Shown: positions 50,358-60,199, numbered from the stretch's first letter. The stretch is 64,000 nt of DNA from CAIWHR01 sp963708855 (GCA_963708855.1 CAVPUM010000022.1:62001-126000), one strand, 5' to 3'. Notes: generated by a model not told the origin, from the letters alone. Program-made: numbers and translations.

Positions 50358-51524
50358 CTAGTGCAGCGCGTTTATCCGGGCGAGCTTCGCCGCATACACG
50401 TCGTGGTCGCGGCGGGTCGTGCTGTTCTGCATCGCGAGCGTCAGGTGCCTGCGCGCCGGCTTGATGTCTCCGAGGTTCAGGTAGGCGATGCCGAGCCAGA
50501 AATGAAACTCGTGATAGTCGGGGGCGCGCGCAACTTCGCGGGCGAACTCGTCTTTCGCGGTCGTTGCATCGCCCGCGCGCATCGCCGCCATCCCGCGATG
50601 GAAGTGGCTGAACGGAGGATCGGGATCCAGTTCCGCGAGCCTGGCGGCCAGGCGCTGCGCCGCCTCGACCCGGCCCAGGTCGTTCAGGACCGCTATCAGG
50701 TTGGACATCGTCTGCGTATTGCGTGGCTCGCGGTCGAGAACGTGGCTCAGCACCTGCTCGGCCTCCTGCAGATTGCCGTGGCGACGATAGATCGCGCCGA
50801 GCGTGTTGTACGGTGTCAGGAATCCGGGGGTCCGCGCGACCGCCCCGCGCGCCCACCAGTACGCGTCATCCGTTTGACCGCGGGCGAGCGCCTCGACTGC
50901 CCGGTTGTTCATGTACATCGCGACGATGATCTCTTCGCCGATGGCTCGCGTGCGCATTGCGCGCATGTCGGTCGATGGCAGGAAGTCGATCGTCATCGCG
51001 TCGCTCTCGTGCGGCTTGACCCCGACGCGATAGCCGCCGCCGCCATGGTCGGTCTTCCTTGGTGCGAGCGTCACGTTCACGTGTCCGATCGACAGATAGA
51101 TGTCGCCGGTGCGGGCCCAGGTCTCGTCGACGAACACCTTCTGATACTCGACCGTCAGCCCGAGCTCCTTGGCGAAGGCGGCGGTCATGATGACCAGCGA
51201 CAGACAGTTGCCGGACCGCGCCGCGAATGCCTCCGCGGCATTGCGGGTCATTTCGGTGTCGTACTCGAGCCTGAGCTGACCGCTGCTGTAAAGGGCATCG
51301 ATCAGCGCCTGCATGCGGCCCTTGGCGCGCGCCGGCTCGGCGATCGCGTCATGGATATAGCGCTTCATGTCGTCGCTGGCCACGAACAGGTCGTCGGCTC
51401 CGATGCGTTCGGTCGGCGCCGCAAACAGCCGGTCGTGGAAGAAGCGCGCGTCGTGCTCAGCGACCGGCGTGGCCGCGCAGGCCGCGAGCAACGAGGAAAG
51501 TAGCAGCACCGTCCAGCTTTTCAT
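50358..51524 (-). CDS. Lipoprotein with transglutaminase-like domain and TPR repeats
   Basis: A 388-residue protein with a lipobox (SLLAAC), then a papain-like/transglutaminase-type domain: RSGNCLSLVIMTAAFAKELG has the Cys107 nucleophile position and SIGHVNV has His148. From about residue 210 the C-terminal half has TPR-type repeats (PYNTLGAIYRRHGNLQEAEQ; FHFWLGIAYLNLGDIKPARR). It is probably an outer-membrane or periplasmic-face protein. The function is unknown; whether the domain is catalytic cannot be told. The frame is intact. It lies 56 bases after pgi on the same strand. Confidence 0.8.
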   Translation of the reverse strand: MKSWTVLLLSSLLAACAATPVAEHDARFFHDRLFAAPTERIGADDLFVASDDMKRYIHDAIAEPARAKGRMQALIDALYSSGQLRLEYDTEMTRNAAEAFAARSGNCLSLVIMTAAFAKELGLTVEYQKVFVDETWARTGDIYLSIGHVNVTLAPRKTDHGGGGYRVGVKPHESDAMTIDFLPSTDMRAMRTRAIGEEIIVAMYMNNRAVEALARGQTDDAYWWARGAVARTPGFLTPYNTLGAIYRRHGNLQEAEQVLSHVLDREPRNTQTMSNLIAVLNDLGRVEAAQRLAARLAELDPDPPFSHFHRGMAAMRAGDATTAKDEFAREVARAPDYHEFHFWLGIAYLNLGDIKPARRHLTLAMQNSTTRRDHDVYAAKLARINALH

Positions 51525-51580
51525 CTGGCGCCTCCATTCCTGGCCAATCCTGCGGCCCATTCTACTCCGCACAGGACGCG

Positions 51581-53255
51581 CTATCGCTCCGTCTGACCGG
51601 TTTGTGCCCGCACATGAGCGACAAGTCCGCAGGTCGAGGCATCGGTCCCGGGGGGCAGCGCCGTGCTGCCGGCAAGTGCCGCGACGATCGGTCCGGCGAG
51701 GGTCTTGCCGAGCTCCACGCCGAATTGATCGAACGGGTTGATGCCGTACAGCACCGCTTCGACAAAGGTTCGGTGCTCGTAGAGCGCGAGCAGCTGGCCG
51801 AGTCGATAGGCGCTGAGCTCGGGCATCAGCAGCATCGTCGACGCGCGGTTGCCCGGACACACGCGCGCGGCGACGGCGGCATCGAGATCGGCAGCCGCCG
51901 TGCCTCGTGCCAGCAGCTCGGTCCGGATCGCTTCCGGGCTGCGCCCCACGAGCAGGGCCTGCGCCTGCGCGAGCGCATTCGCAACGAGCAGCGTCTGCTG
52001 ATTCGCCAGCGGGTGCGTGGCCGTGATCGGCACGATGAACTCTACCGGCGCCTCCCGCGTGCCCTGATGGAGCCATTGGAAGAAGGCATGCTGGCCATTG
52101 GTGCCGGCCTCGCCCCAGAGGGCCGCCGAAGTCGGCCCCGCCAGCGTGCTGCCGTCACGTCCGACGCGCTTGCCGTTGCTTTCCAGGACCAGCTGCTGCA
52201 GATAGGACGGCAGGCGGAACAACGCCTGCGCATAGGGAACGACGACGCGCTCGGCGTGCCCCAGCTGTGTTGCGTTCCACCAGCCCACGAGGCCGAGGAG
52301 CACCGGCAGATTGCGCTTCGAGCGGTTCCTCGCGAAAATGTGCATCGACGCTCGCCGCGCCGGCCAGGAGTTTCACGAAACGCTCCCAGCCCAGCTTGAG
52401 CGCGATCGGCAGCCCTGCCGGCGACCAGAGCGAATAGCGCCCGCCGACCCAGTCCCATAACGGGAGGATGTCCGCCGAAGCCAAGCCGAACGACTTTGCC
52501 GCCGCGGCGTTGCCGGTGACCGCGATGAAATGCGAGTTGACGTCCACGCCCTTGCCCAGCCCGGCAACGAGCCACGCCTTTGCGCTGGCGGCGTTGGCGA
52601 GCGTTTCCTGCGTCGTGAACGTTTTCGACGTCACGACGAACAGTGTCGTCGCGGGCTCCAGCGGCGCCAGCGCGCGCGTGAGGTGCTCCGGATCGACATT
52701 GGCCACGAACGAGACATCCACGCCCTGCGTCTGTGCACCCGTACTGGCGCGCGCGCGCGGCGGGGGCGCCAGCGCCGAGCAGACGAGCAGCGGGCCGAGA
52801 TCGGAGCCGCCGATGCCAAGATTGACGACCGCGCGGATGGGCCGCCCCGTGGCGCCGACGCGCAGGCCGGCCCGGAGTTGCGCCGCCAGCGTGCGCATCC
52901 TCGACTGCGCGGCGCGGATGTCGGGGATGACGTCGCGCCCGTCCACCACGCGCGGCGCATCGTCCGCCTGGCGCAGCGCCGTATGCAGCGCAGGCCGGCG
53001 TTCGGACTGATTCACCTTCTCGCCGGCGAAGAGTGCAGCGATCCAGCCGGGGAGGCCGGCCGCCGTCGCGTGGGCGACCAGCAGCGCCAGCGTGTCCGCG
53101 CCAAGCCGCTCCTTGGACAGGTCGACGAGCCAGCCGTCCCAGGCGAATGACAATCGGACGAAGCGGTCGGGGTCGCGCGCGAAAAGCTCGACGAGCGTGG
53201 TGCCGGCGAGCGTGTGGCGGTGGCCGGAGAGGTTGTGCGGGGCGGTGTCGGTCAT
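51581..53255 (-). CDS. pgi: Glucose-6-phosphate isomerase (one frameshift)
   Basis: A 557-residue cytosolic enzyme interconverting glucose-6-P and fructose-6-P. Motifs: VNLGIGGSDLGPLLVCSAL, VTSKTFTTQETL, LWDWVGGRYSLWSPAGL and WGEAGTNGQHAFFQWLHQG. An extra base near 52319 breaks EEPLERNLPVLLGLVGWW. The length after removal is exactly 558 codons. Divergent from fbpA. Confidence 0.96.
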
Positions 53256-53468
53256 CGGTGCGGGCGCGGAGCAAGGGGCGGCAGGTTGCCGGGTACGGCA
53301 CGAGGCATCACCTTGCAGCATAGTCGAACCGACGCGCAATGCAAAACGGCCTCGCCCGACGCGGTCGACCGGGCCGTCGAAGCGCGTCGGGGCCGCGCTT
53401 CCGGGACGGCCGGCTGGCGGAGGCCGGTGGCTGGACGGCGCGGAACGGGCGGATTTGATCTTACATCA

Positions 53469-53487
53469 AATGCGAATCATTCGCATT
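53469..53487. promoter_or_regulatory. Fur-box-like perfect palindrome upstream of fbpA
   Basis: AATGCGAAT-C-ATTCGCATT is a perfect 19-base inverted repeat, with the arrangement of a Fur box (two AT-rich 9-mers around one base). It lies just upstream of a TTGACA (53492-53497) and 66 bases before the fbpA ATG. Its place before an iron-binding-protein gene supports iron repression. Confidence 0.82.
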
Positions 53488-53491
53488 CGTA

Positions 53492-53521
53492 TTGACATCG
53501 AGGCCAGGCTTCCCCCACAAT
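53492..53521 (+). promoter_or_regulatory. Possible promoter of fbpA
   Basis: TTGACA at 53492-53497 and CACAAT at 53516-53521 with an 18-base spacer. The -10 is weak. The Fur-like palindrome abuts the -35, so bound repressor would block polymerase. Confidence 0.5.
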
Positions 53522-53553
53522 CGGACCATCGCCTTCAACCTTTGGAGTTCGCC

Positions 53554-54593
53554 ATGCAATTCGCCCGATTCCTGCGCACCGCCCTGGCCGCGCTTGCCCT
53601 GTGTGTCGTCGCCGCGACGGCGCGTGCTGCCGAGGAGCCCGTCCTCAATCTTTACTCGGCGCGGCACTACCAGACGGACGAAGCGTTGTACGAGAACTTC
53701 ACCAGGGCGACCGGTATCAGGATCAACCGGATCGAGGCCGGCGACGAACAGCTGCTCGAGCGGATCAGGAACGAGGGCGCGATGAGCCCCGCCGACGTCC
53801 TGCTGATCGTGGATGCCGCCCGGTTGTGGTCGGCGCAGCAGCAGGGACTCTTCCAGCCCGTCAGCGTCGGCTGCGCTCGCCGACTCGGATACCGGCATCG
53901 ATGCGCGACCCGGACGGCAACTGGTTCGGCTTTTCGAGTCGTGCCCGCGTCATTGTCTACAACAAGTCCGCCGTCAACCCGGCGGACGTTCCGACGTACG
54001 AATCGCTTGCTGCCGCGAAGAACAGGGGCAAGGTGTGCACGCGCCCGGGCAGCCACCCCTACAACCTGTCTCTGGTCGCGGCATTGATCGCACACAACGG
54101 CGAAGCGAAGACCGAGGAATGGGCGAAGGCCGTCGTTGCCAACATGGCGCGCCCGCCGCGCGGTGGCGACTCCGATCAGATCAAGGCCGTAGCAGCCGGC
54201 GAGTGCGCCATTGCACTGGCCAATACCTACTACTACGTCCGGATGCTGCGCTCGGCGAAGCCCGAGGAGCGTGAATGGGCGGCGAAGACCGGGGTCGTCT
54301 GGCCGGACCAGTCGACCTATGGCACGCATGTCAACATCGCCGGCGCCGGCGTGCTGAAGAACGCGCCGCATCGGGAGAACGCGATCCGGTTCCTGGAGTA
54401 CCTGGCGAGCGACGAGGCGCAGGCCTATTTTGCGAACGGCAACAACGAATGGCCGGCGGTGAAGGGCGCCGTCGCGAAGAATCCGGAGCTGGAGTCGCTC
54501 GGGGCGTTCAAGGCCGACCCGCTGCCGATCGCCACCCTCGGCAAGAACACCCCGGCGGCGCAGAAGCTGCTCGACCGCGCCGGGTGGAAGTGA
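53554..54593 (+). CDS. fbpA: Fe(III) ABC transporter periplasmic binding protein (two frameshifts)
   Basis: A 345-residue binding protein of the FbpA/FutA type with a signal peptide (cleavage after ARA). Features: LNLYSARHYQTDEALYENFTRATGI, and the tyrosine pair of the ferric site in ALANTYYYVRML. Two close extra bases (about 53868 and 53884) disturb the segment before RIPASMRDPDGNWFGF. It lies behind a Fur-like palindrome. Its permease gene is on the opposite strand, tail to tail, with only 12 bases between. Confidence 0.92.
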
Positions 54594-54605
54594 CGCAGCT
54601 CGCAG

Positions 54606-56294
54606 TCAGCGTGCGGGCGCCACGATCGGCGGGACTTCGGGTGCCGGCGCATGGCGTCCCGCCGCGGTGCCGCGCCGCACTGCGCGCGCCAGAATCAGCA
54701 GCGGCAGGACGCCAACGGCGACGATTGCGAGCGAAGGCAACGCGGCCTCGGCGAGCCGCTCGTCCTGCGCGAGCGTGTAGGTTCGCGTGGCCAGGGTGTC
54801 GAAATTGAACGGTCGCAGGACCAGTGTCGCCGGAAGCTCCTTCATCACGTCGACGAAGACCAGCAGCGCCGAAGCGGCAGCGGTCCGCGCGAGCAGCGGC
54901 GCATGGACGCGCAGCAGCGTCCCCATCGTGCCGGCGCCAAGGCCGCGTGCCGCGGCATCCATGTTGGGCGTAATCCGCGCGAATGCCGGGTCGATGCCGT
55001 TCCAGGCGACGGCGAAGTACCGGACGAGGTAGGCGTAGATCAGCGCCACGATCGTCCCGGTGAGCAACAGCCCGGTGCGGATGCCGAACTCGCGCTGCAT
55101 GAATTCGGCGAGCCAGACGTCCACCGCGCCGACCGGCAACAGCACGCCGACCGCGAGCACCGAGCCCGGGACCGCGTAGCCCAGCGCCAGCAGGCGGCTC
55201 GTCGCCTGGGTGAGTGCGCCCGGGGCAAGCCGGACCGCGTAGGCGACGACGATCGCGAACACCACGGCGAGCAGCGCGGTCGCGCCGGAGACGCGGAAAC
55301 TGTTCCAGGCCAATTCGCCGAACCGCGCGGCGCCGGGAAGGCCCGGCTCCGACAGCGCGAGCCGGCCGAGCAGCAGCAGGGGCAGCGCGAAGCCGATCAC
55401 GATCGGCGCGACGCAGATGAGCGTGGCCGACCATGCGCGCCAGCCGGTCAGCATCGGCTGCGGCGGCGGCTTCTGGCTGCGCATGCGGCCTCCGCGAGCC
55501 GCCCGCGCCGCGCCGCGCGACCACTGCTCGAGCAGCACGGCACCGATGACGAACGCGAGCAAGGCTGCGGACAGCTGTGCCGCGGCGACCTTGTCGCCGA
55601 GCGAGAACCAGGCGCGGTAGATGCCGGTGGTGAAGGTGTCCACGGCGAAATAGGCGACCGTGCCGTAGTCCGCCAGCGTCTCCATCAATGCCAGCGCGAT
55701 GCCGCCGGCAATGGCCGGACGCGCGAGCGGCAGGTCGACGCGCCAGAACGCCTGGCGCGCGTCGAGTCCCATCGTCCGCGCGGCTTCGATCAGCGAGGCC
55801 GGCCGCTCGAGGAATGCCGTGCGCGCGAGCAGGTAGACATACGGATACAGGACCGCGATGAACATCGCGGCGGCGCCGCCCAGCGAACGCACGTCGGGAA
55901 ACCAGTAGTCGCCCTTCGACCAGTGGAAAGCGTGCCGGAGCGCGGACTGCACGGGCCCCACGTAATCGAGCCACTCCGTGTAGGCGTAGGCCATGACGTA
56001 CGCGGGCATCGCCAGCGGCAGCAGCAGCGCCCATTCGAAAAACCGCGCGCCGGGAAACTGCCGGTTCGTGACCAGCCAGGCGGTGACGGTTCCGCCGAAG
56101 GCGACGCCGGCGCCGACCAGAACGACCAGCGCGAGCGTGTTGGCGACGAATCCCGGCAGCACCGTCGCCACGAGGTGCCCCCAGACCTGGCCGTGCCCCG
56201 CGGCAAGCCCGAGGCCCAGCACGGCGACGACGGGCAGCGCGGCGAGTGCCGCGCAGGTCACCGCGACGGCGACGAGAGGGGAGCGGTTACGCAT
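54606..56294 (-). CDS. fbpB: Fe(III) ABC transporter permease FbpB
   Basis: A 562-residue inner-membrane permease with 12 hydrophobic helices in two homologous halves, each with an EAA-type loop (SLIEAARTMGLDARQAFWRVDLP; NMDAAARGLGAGTMGTLLRVHAP). It should pass iron from FbpA across the membrane. No ATPase gene (fbpC) is in the window. The frame is intact. It is transcribed towards fbpA, so the two are not in one operon, which is unusual for this system. Confidence 0.92.
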   Translation of the reverse strand: MRNRSPLVAVAVTCAALAALPVVAVLGLGLAAGHGQVWGHLVATVLPGFVANTLALVVLVGAGVAFGGTVTAWLVTNRQFPGARFFEWALLLPLAMPAYVMAYAYTEWLDYVGPVQSALRHAFHWSKGDYWFPDVRSLGGAAAMFIAVLYPYVYLLARTAFLERPASLIEAARTMGLDARQAFWRVDLPLARPAIAGGIALALMETLADYGTVAYFAVDTFTTGIYRAWFSLGDKVAAAQLSAALLAFVIGAVLLEQWSRGAARAARGGRMRSQKPPPQPMLTGWRAWSATLICVAPIVIGFALPLLLLGRLALSEPGLPGAARFGELAWNSFRVSGATALLAVVFAIVVAYAVRLAPGALTQATSRLLALGYAVPGSVLAVGVLLPVGAVDVWLAEFMQREFGIRTGLLLTGTIVALIYAYLVRYFAVAWNGIDPAFARITPNMDAAARGLGAGTMGTLLRVHAPLLARTAAASALLVFVDVMKELPATLVLRPFNFDTLATRTYTLAQDERLAEAALPSLAIVAVGVLPLLILARAVRRGTAAGRHAPAPEVPPIVAPAR

Positions 56295-56371
56295 TGCGGC
56301 GTCGCGCGGCGGCGATGCGCCACCGTCGTCACGATGCACCGGGCACGATTCGATCGATGCACCATCCGTCA

Positions 56372-56413
56372 ATTATAGACACGCCGCAGAGACGAGGCGG
56401 CGGCGGTTATAAT
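56372..56413. promoter_or_regulatory. Divergent -10 boxes between fbpB and surE
   Basis: A perfect TATAAT on the plus strand at 56408-56413 lies only 12 bases before the surE ATG (56426), implying a very short leader. A perfect TATAAT on the minus strand (complement of 56372-56377) faces fbpB. Neither has a good -35. Both stand out in this GC-rich sequence. Confidence 0.55.
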
Positions 56414-56425
56414 CGACGCGCTCCC

Positions 56426-57166
56426 ATGCGTATCCTGCTTTCCAACGACGACGGCTACTTTGCCCCGGGCCTCGAGCGCCTTGCCGCAGCGCTCGCGACG
56501 CGCGCCGAGATCACCGTCGTTGCGCCGGAAGCCGACCGCAGCGGCGCTTCGAATTCCCTGACGCTCGATCGGCCGCTGACGGTGCGGCGCGCGCCGAGCG
56601 GCTTCCTGTTCGTCAACGGCACGCCGACCGACTGCGTGCATCTCGCGGTCACGGGCCTGCTCGAGCGTCTGCCCGACCTCGTGATTTCCGGCATCAATCT
56701 CGGCGCGAACATGGGCGACGACACGATCTATTCGGGCACCGTGGCCGCGGCGACCGAGGGCTTCCTGCTCGGCATTCCGTCGATCGCGATTTCGCTCGCG
56801 TCGAAGACGGCCACGCATTTCGAGACAGCCGCGGCCGTGGCGCTGGAACTCCTCGATCGGCACGAGCGGCAGGCGCTGGGCGCGCGCCTCCTCAACGTGA
56901 ACGTGCCCGACCTGCCGCGCGCGATGCTCAAGGGCTTTCGCATCACGCGGCTCGGTCGCCGCCACAAGGCCGAGAACGTCGTCGCGACGAAGAGTCCGCG
57001 TGGCGAGACGGTGTATTGGGTCGGCGCCGCCGGCGCCGCCGCGGACGCGGGCGAGGGCACCGATTTCCATGCGGTCGAGCAGGGTTTCGCGTCGGTGACG
57101 CCGCTGCAGATCGATCTGACGAGCCACGACGAGATGCCGCAGGTCGACGCGTGGCTCGCGGCGTGA
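56426..57166 (+). CDS. surE: 5'/3'-nucleotidase SurE
   Basis: A 246-residue metal-dependent phosphatase acting on nucleoside monophosphates. LLSNDDGYFAPGL holds the metal-binding Asp pair, and ISGINLGANMGDDTIYSGTV is the second active-site segment. First gene of the conserved surE-pcm-nlpD-rpoS stress block. The frame is intact. The stop is followed by a second in-frame TGA and then a REP element. Confidence 0.96.
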   Translation: MRILLSNDDGYFAPGLERLAAALATRAEITVVAPEADRSGASNSLTLDRPLTVRRAPSGFLFVNGTPTDCVHLAVTGLLERLPDLVISGINLGANMGDDTIYSGTVAAATEGFLLGIPSIAISLASKTATHFETAAAVALELLDRHERQALGARLLNVNVPDLPRAMLKGFRITRLGRRHKAENVVATKSPRGETVYWVGAAGAAADAGEGTDFHAVEQGFASVTPLQIDLTSHDEMPQVDAWLAA

Positions 57167-57169
57167 TGA

Positions 57170-57312
57170 ACGACCCCCACGCTCACTGTGTGCGGCTTCG
57201 CCGCATCCCGCTGTGCGGGACCAGCCTTCGGCTGTCCTGCGGCCTTCGGCCTGGTGTTCGCTGCCCCCCGCGGGGGCGCACAGCGCCCTTCGGGCGGCCG
57301 GGCGGGCGCTGA
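57170..57312 (+). repeat. Composite REP-like element with an inserted hairpin string (surE-pcm)
   Basis: The outer parts (57170-57188 and 57256-57312) form one family element. Between them is a 67-base insert (57189-57255) made of consecutive mini-hairpins: TGCGGCTTCGCCGCA, CCCGCTGTGCGGG, AGCCTTCGGCT and GGCCTTCGGCC. Three of these have TTCG loops. It begins 3 bases after the surE stop. Confidence 0.88.
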
Positions 57313-57332
57313 CACCAACGAAGAGGAGCGCG

Positions 57333-58017
57333 ATGGGCACGCTCGGCGAGAAGATGTCCGGCATCGGCATGACGTCCACGCGCACGCGGAACCGGATGGT
57401 CGACCGCCTGCGCGCGGACGGCATTCGCGACGAGCTCGTGCTCGAAGCGATGAACGCGACGCCGCGGCATATCTTCGTCGACGAGGCGCTCGCCATCCGC
57501 GCGTACGACGACACGCCGCTGCCGATCGGCAGCGGCCAGACGATCTCGCAGCCCTGGGTCGTCGCCCGGATGACGCGAGCTCGCACGCGCCGGGCGCACG
57601 CTCGAGCGCGTCCTCGAGGTGGGCACGGGCTGCGGCTACCAGACCGCGGTGCTGGCCCGGATCGCGGGCGAGGTCTACACGGTCGAGCGCATCGGTGCGC
57701 TGGTCGCGAAGGCGCGGCGCAACCTGCAGGCACTCAAGGTGAAGAACGTGCGCCTCATGCACGGCGACGGCACGGCGGACCTCGGCGAAGACCTCCAGTT
57801 CGACGCGATCATCGTCACCGCGGGCACGACGCACGTGCCGACCGGCCTCTACCGATACCTGAAGCCCGGCGGCCGGATGGTGCTTCCGCTCGCGCAGCAC
57901 GGCGAGCACGGCGACGGTGTGCAACGCCTCACCGTGATCGACGCGACGCCGGAGGGTTACCGGGAGCAGACGTTCGATGCGGTAAGATTTGTTCCGTTGT
58001 TGCCGGGACTCGCCTGA
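57333..58017 (+). CDS. pcm: Protein-L-isoaspartate O-methyltransferase (one frameshift)
   Basis: A 227-residue SAM-dependent repair enzyme for isoaspartyl sites in aged proteins. Family stretches: ATPRHIFVDEALAIRAYDD, PIGSGQTISQPW and the SAM motif LEVGTGCGYQTAVLA. An extra C near 57574 breaks RMTELARAGRTLERVL. The ATG has GAGGAG at 57324-57329. The stop overlaps the nlpD start as TGATG. Confidence 0.95.
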
Positions 58018-59096
58018 TGCCGCCTTCGGAGTCTTTCTCCTCGCCGGGCCTTTCCAGCGTGCCACTGCTGCGCCGATTTGCGGCCGGTGCGCTGCTGCTC
58101 TGCCTTGCCGCGTGCGCGTCGCGCCAGCCGGCCCCGGTCGAGGAGCGTTCGTCGCGCCCCGCGCCGCCGCCGGCCGCAGCGGCGCCGGTGCAAACCGCGC
58201 CGGCGCCGAAACCCGCGACCGAGCCCGACTGGCGCCCGAAGACCTACACGGTGAAGCGCGGCGACACGCTGTACACGATCGCGCTCGACCACGGGCTCGA
58301 CTATCGTGAGCTCGCGGCGTGGAACAACCTCGAGAACGTCAATCTCATCCGCCCGGGTCAGGTGCTGCGGCTGGCGGCCCCGGCGGAGCCGGCAGTGGCC
58401 GGTGCGTCGGCAGTGCAGACGGCGCCGCTGAAGAGCGTGGCGCCGGTGGTGGCGGGCGAAGCAAGCGCCGCGCCGTCCGCGCCTCCGGCGGCAGCGGGAA
58501 CGCGCAACACGGACAATTACAAGACCCAGCCCAAGGCCGTCAAGGAAGCCTATTCCGAGCAGGCATTGCGCGACGTCCAGCGCGCCGCCGCGGCGCCCCC
58601 GCCCGTGGCCGCGGCTATCGCGCCGCCCGCCGCCGTGGCGCCGGCACCGCCGCCCGAACCGGCACCGCCGGCGGTCGTCGCGCGCGCCGATCCCAAGCCT
58701 GCACCGGAGCCGGCGGACGGCGACGAGAAGGTCGACTGGTCCTGGCCGGCCAGAGGCAGGATCGTCACGGGTTTCTCGGAGGCAGCGAACCTGAAGGGCA
58801 TCGACATCGCGGGCGCGGCGGGACAGCCGGTGGCCGCCAGCGCGGGCGGCAAGGTCGTCTACGCGGGCACCGGTCTTCGCGGCTACGGCAAGCTCATCAT
58901 CGTCAAGCACAACGGCACGTACCTGTCCGCTTATGCGCACAACAAGGAGATCCTGGTGAAGGAAGGCCAGCAGGTCGCCAAGGGCCAGAAGATTGCCGAG
59001 ATGGGCAACACCGACGCCGACCAGGTGAAGCTGCATTTCGAGATCCGCCGGCACGGCAAGCCCGTCGATCCGCTCCGGTACCTGCCACCGGCATGA
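58017..59096 (+). CDS. nlpD: Lipoprotein NlpD (LysM and M23 domains)
   Basis: A 359-residue murein-hydrolase activator. Lipobox LCLAAC, a LysM domain (about residues 76-120; TYTVKRGDTLYTIALDHGLD), a long Ala/Pro linker, and a degenerate M23 domain (FSEAANLKGIDIAG; LHFEIRRHGKPVDPLRYL). In E. coli the NlpD M23 domain activates AmiC and is not itself a peptidase. The linker may hold an internal rpoS promoter, as in other species, but no clear one is seen. The frame is intact. Confidence 0.95.
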   Translation: MPPSESFSSPGLSSVPLLRRFAAGALLLCLAACASRQPAPVEERSSRPAPPPAAAAPVQTAPAPKPATEPDWRPKTYTVKRGDTLYTIALDHGLDYRELAAWNNLENVNLIRPGQVLRLAAPAEPAVAGASAVQTAPLKSVAPVVAGEASAAPSAPPAAAGTRNTDNYKTQPKAVKEAYSEQALRDVQRAAAAPPPVAAAIAPPAAVAPAPPPEPAPPAVVARADPKPAPEPADGDEKVDWSWPARGRIVTGFSEAANLKGIDIAGAAGQPVAASAGGKVVYAGTGLRGYGKLIIVKHNGTYLSAYAHNKEILVKEGQQVAKGQKIAEMGNTDADQVKLHFEIRRHGKPVDPLRYLPPA

Positions 59097-59148
59097 GCCA
59101 TTCGCCCGGCCTCCCCAAGCACGGCGACGTTCCTGCCGGAGGGCCGGC

Positions 59149-60198
59149 GTGGAACGCGACGGAGCACCGTTGAGCCTCATGCGGCGCGCCCAGGATGCCG
59201 CCGACCTCGAACTTCCCGGCTTCGAGCCCGCGGACGAGGCGGTGCTTCGCCACGCCGCGGCCGCTGCCGACGAGGAGCCGCCGGCGGCACGGCCCGAGCC
59301 GGACCGCTGGACGCGGGAACTGCCGCTCTCGCAGCCGGAGCCGGGGCTCGGCGCGGACATCGTCAACGATGTCACGCAGATCTATCTCAATGAAATCGGC
59401 CAGCACGTGCTGTTGTCCGCGCCGGAGGAGCTCGCGCTCGCCCGGGCGGCGGCGAAGGGCGATTTCACGGCGCGGCAGCGACTGATCGAGCACAACCTGC
59501 GGCTCGTCGTCAGCATCGCGAAGCACTACACCAACCGCGGTCTCGCGCTGCCCGACCTGATCGAAGAAGGCAACCTCGGCCTGATGCACGCGCTCGACAA
59601 GTTCGACGCCGAGCGTGGCTTCCGGTTCTCGACCTATGCCACCTGGTGGATACGCCAGGCGGTCGAGCGCGCGATCATGAACCAGTCGCGGACCATTCGC
59701 CTCCCGGCGCACGTCGTCAAGGAGCTGAACGTGGTGCTGCGTGCGCTGCGGCACCTCGAAATGCACGGCCAGCCGGATGGCCGCGACGTCGCGCTCGACG
59801 ACGTCGCCCACCTGCTCGGCAAGCCGGTCGAGCAGGTGCGCAAAGTGCTGCGCTACAACGAACGCATGACCTCGCTCGACGCGCCGCTGGACCGCGAAAG
59901 CGGCGTGTCGATAGGCGACGGTCTCGTCGATGACGACGCGCTGTCTCCCGAGCTCGTGCTGCACAACACCGAGATCGAGGCCTGGGTGCGCATGTGGCTC
60001 GCCGAGCTCAACGATCGGCAGCGCACCGTGATCGAGCGCCGCTACGGGCTGAACGATCGCGAGGTGGCCACGCTGGAGGAGCTCGCGCGCGAGATCGGTG
60101 TCACGCGCGAGCGCGTCCGGCAGATCCAGGCGGAGGCGCTCGACAAGCTGCGCGCGCGCCTGAAGCGCCGGGGGCTCGATCGCGACGCGTTGCTGTGA
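59149..60198 (+). CDS. rpoS: RNA polymerase sigma factor RpoS
   Basis: A 349-residue general-stress sigma factor. Region 1.2-2.1 (DVTQIYLNEIGQHVLLS), region 2.3-2.4 (FRFSTYATWWIRQAVERAIM), region 3 and region 4 (VTRERVRQIQAEALDKLR) are all present. The start is GTG at 59149 with GGAGGG 5 bases upstream; an ATG ten codons in is an alternative. It follows nlpD as in most Beta- and Gammaproteobacteria. The frame is intact. Confidence 0.95.
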   Translation: MERDGAPLSLMRRAQDAADLELPGFEPADEAVLRHAAAAADEEPPAARPEPDRWTRELPLSQPEPGLGADIVNDVTQIYLNEIGQHVLLSAPEELALARAAAKGDFTARQRLIEHNLRLVVSIAKHYTNRGLALPDLIEEGNLGLMHALDKFDAERGFRFSTYATWWIRQAVERAIMNQSRTIRLPAHVVKELNVVLRALRHLEMHGQPDGRDVALDDVAHLLGKPVEQVRKVLRYNERMTSLDAPLDRESGVSIGDGLVDDDALSPELVLHNTEIEAWVRMWLAELNDRQRTVIERRYGLNDREVATLEELAREIGVTRERVRQIQAEALDKLRARLKRRGLDRDALL

Positions 60199-60199
60199 C

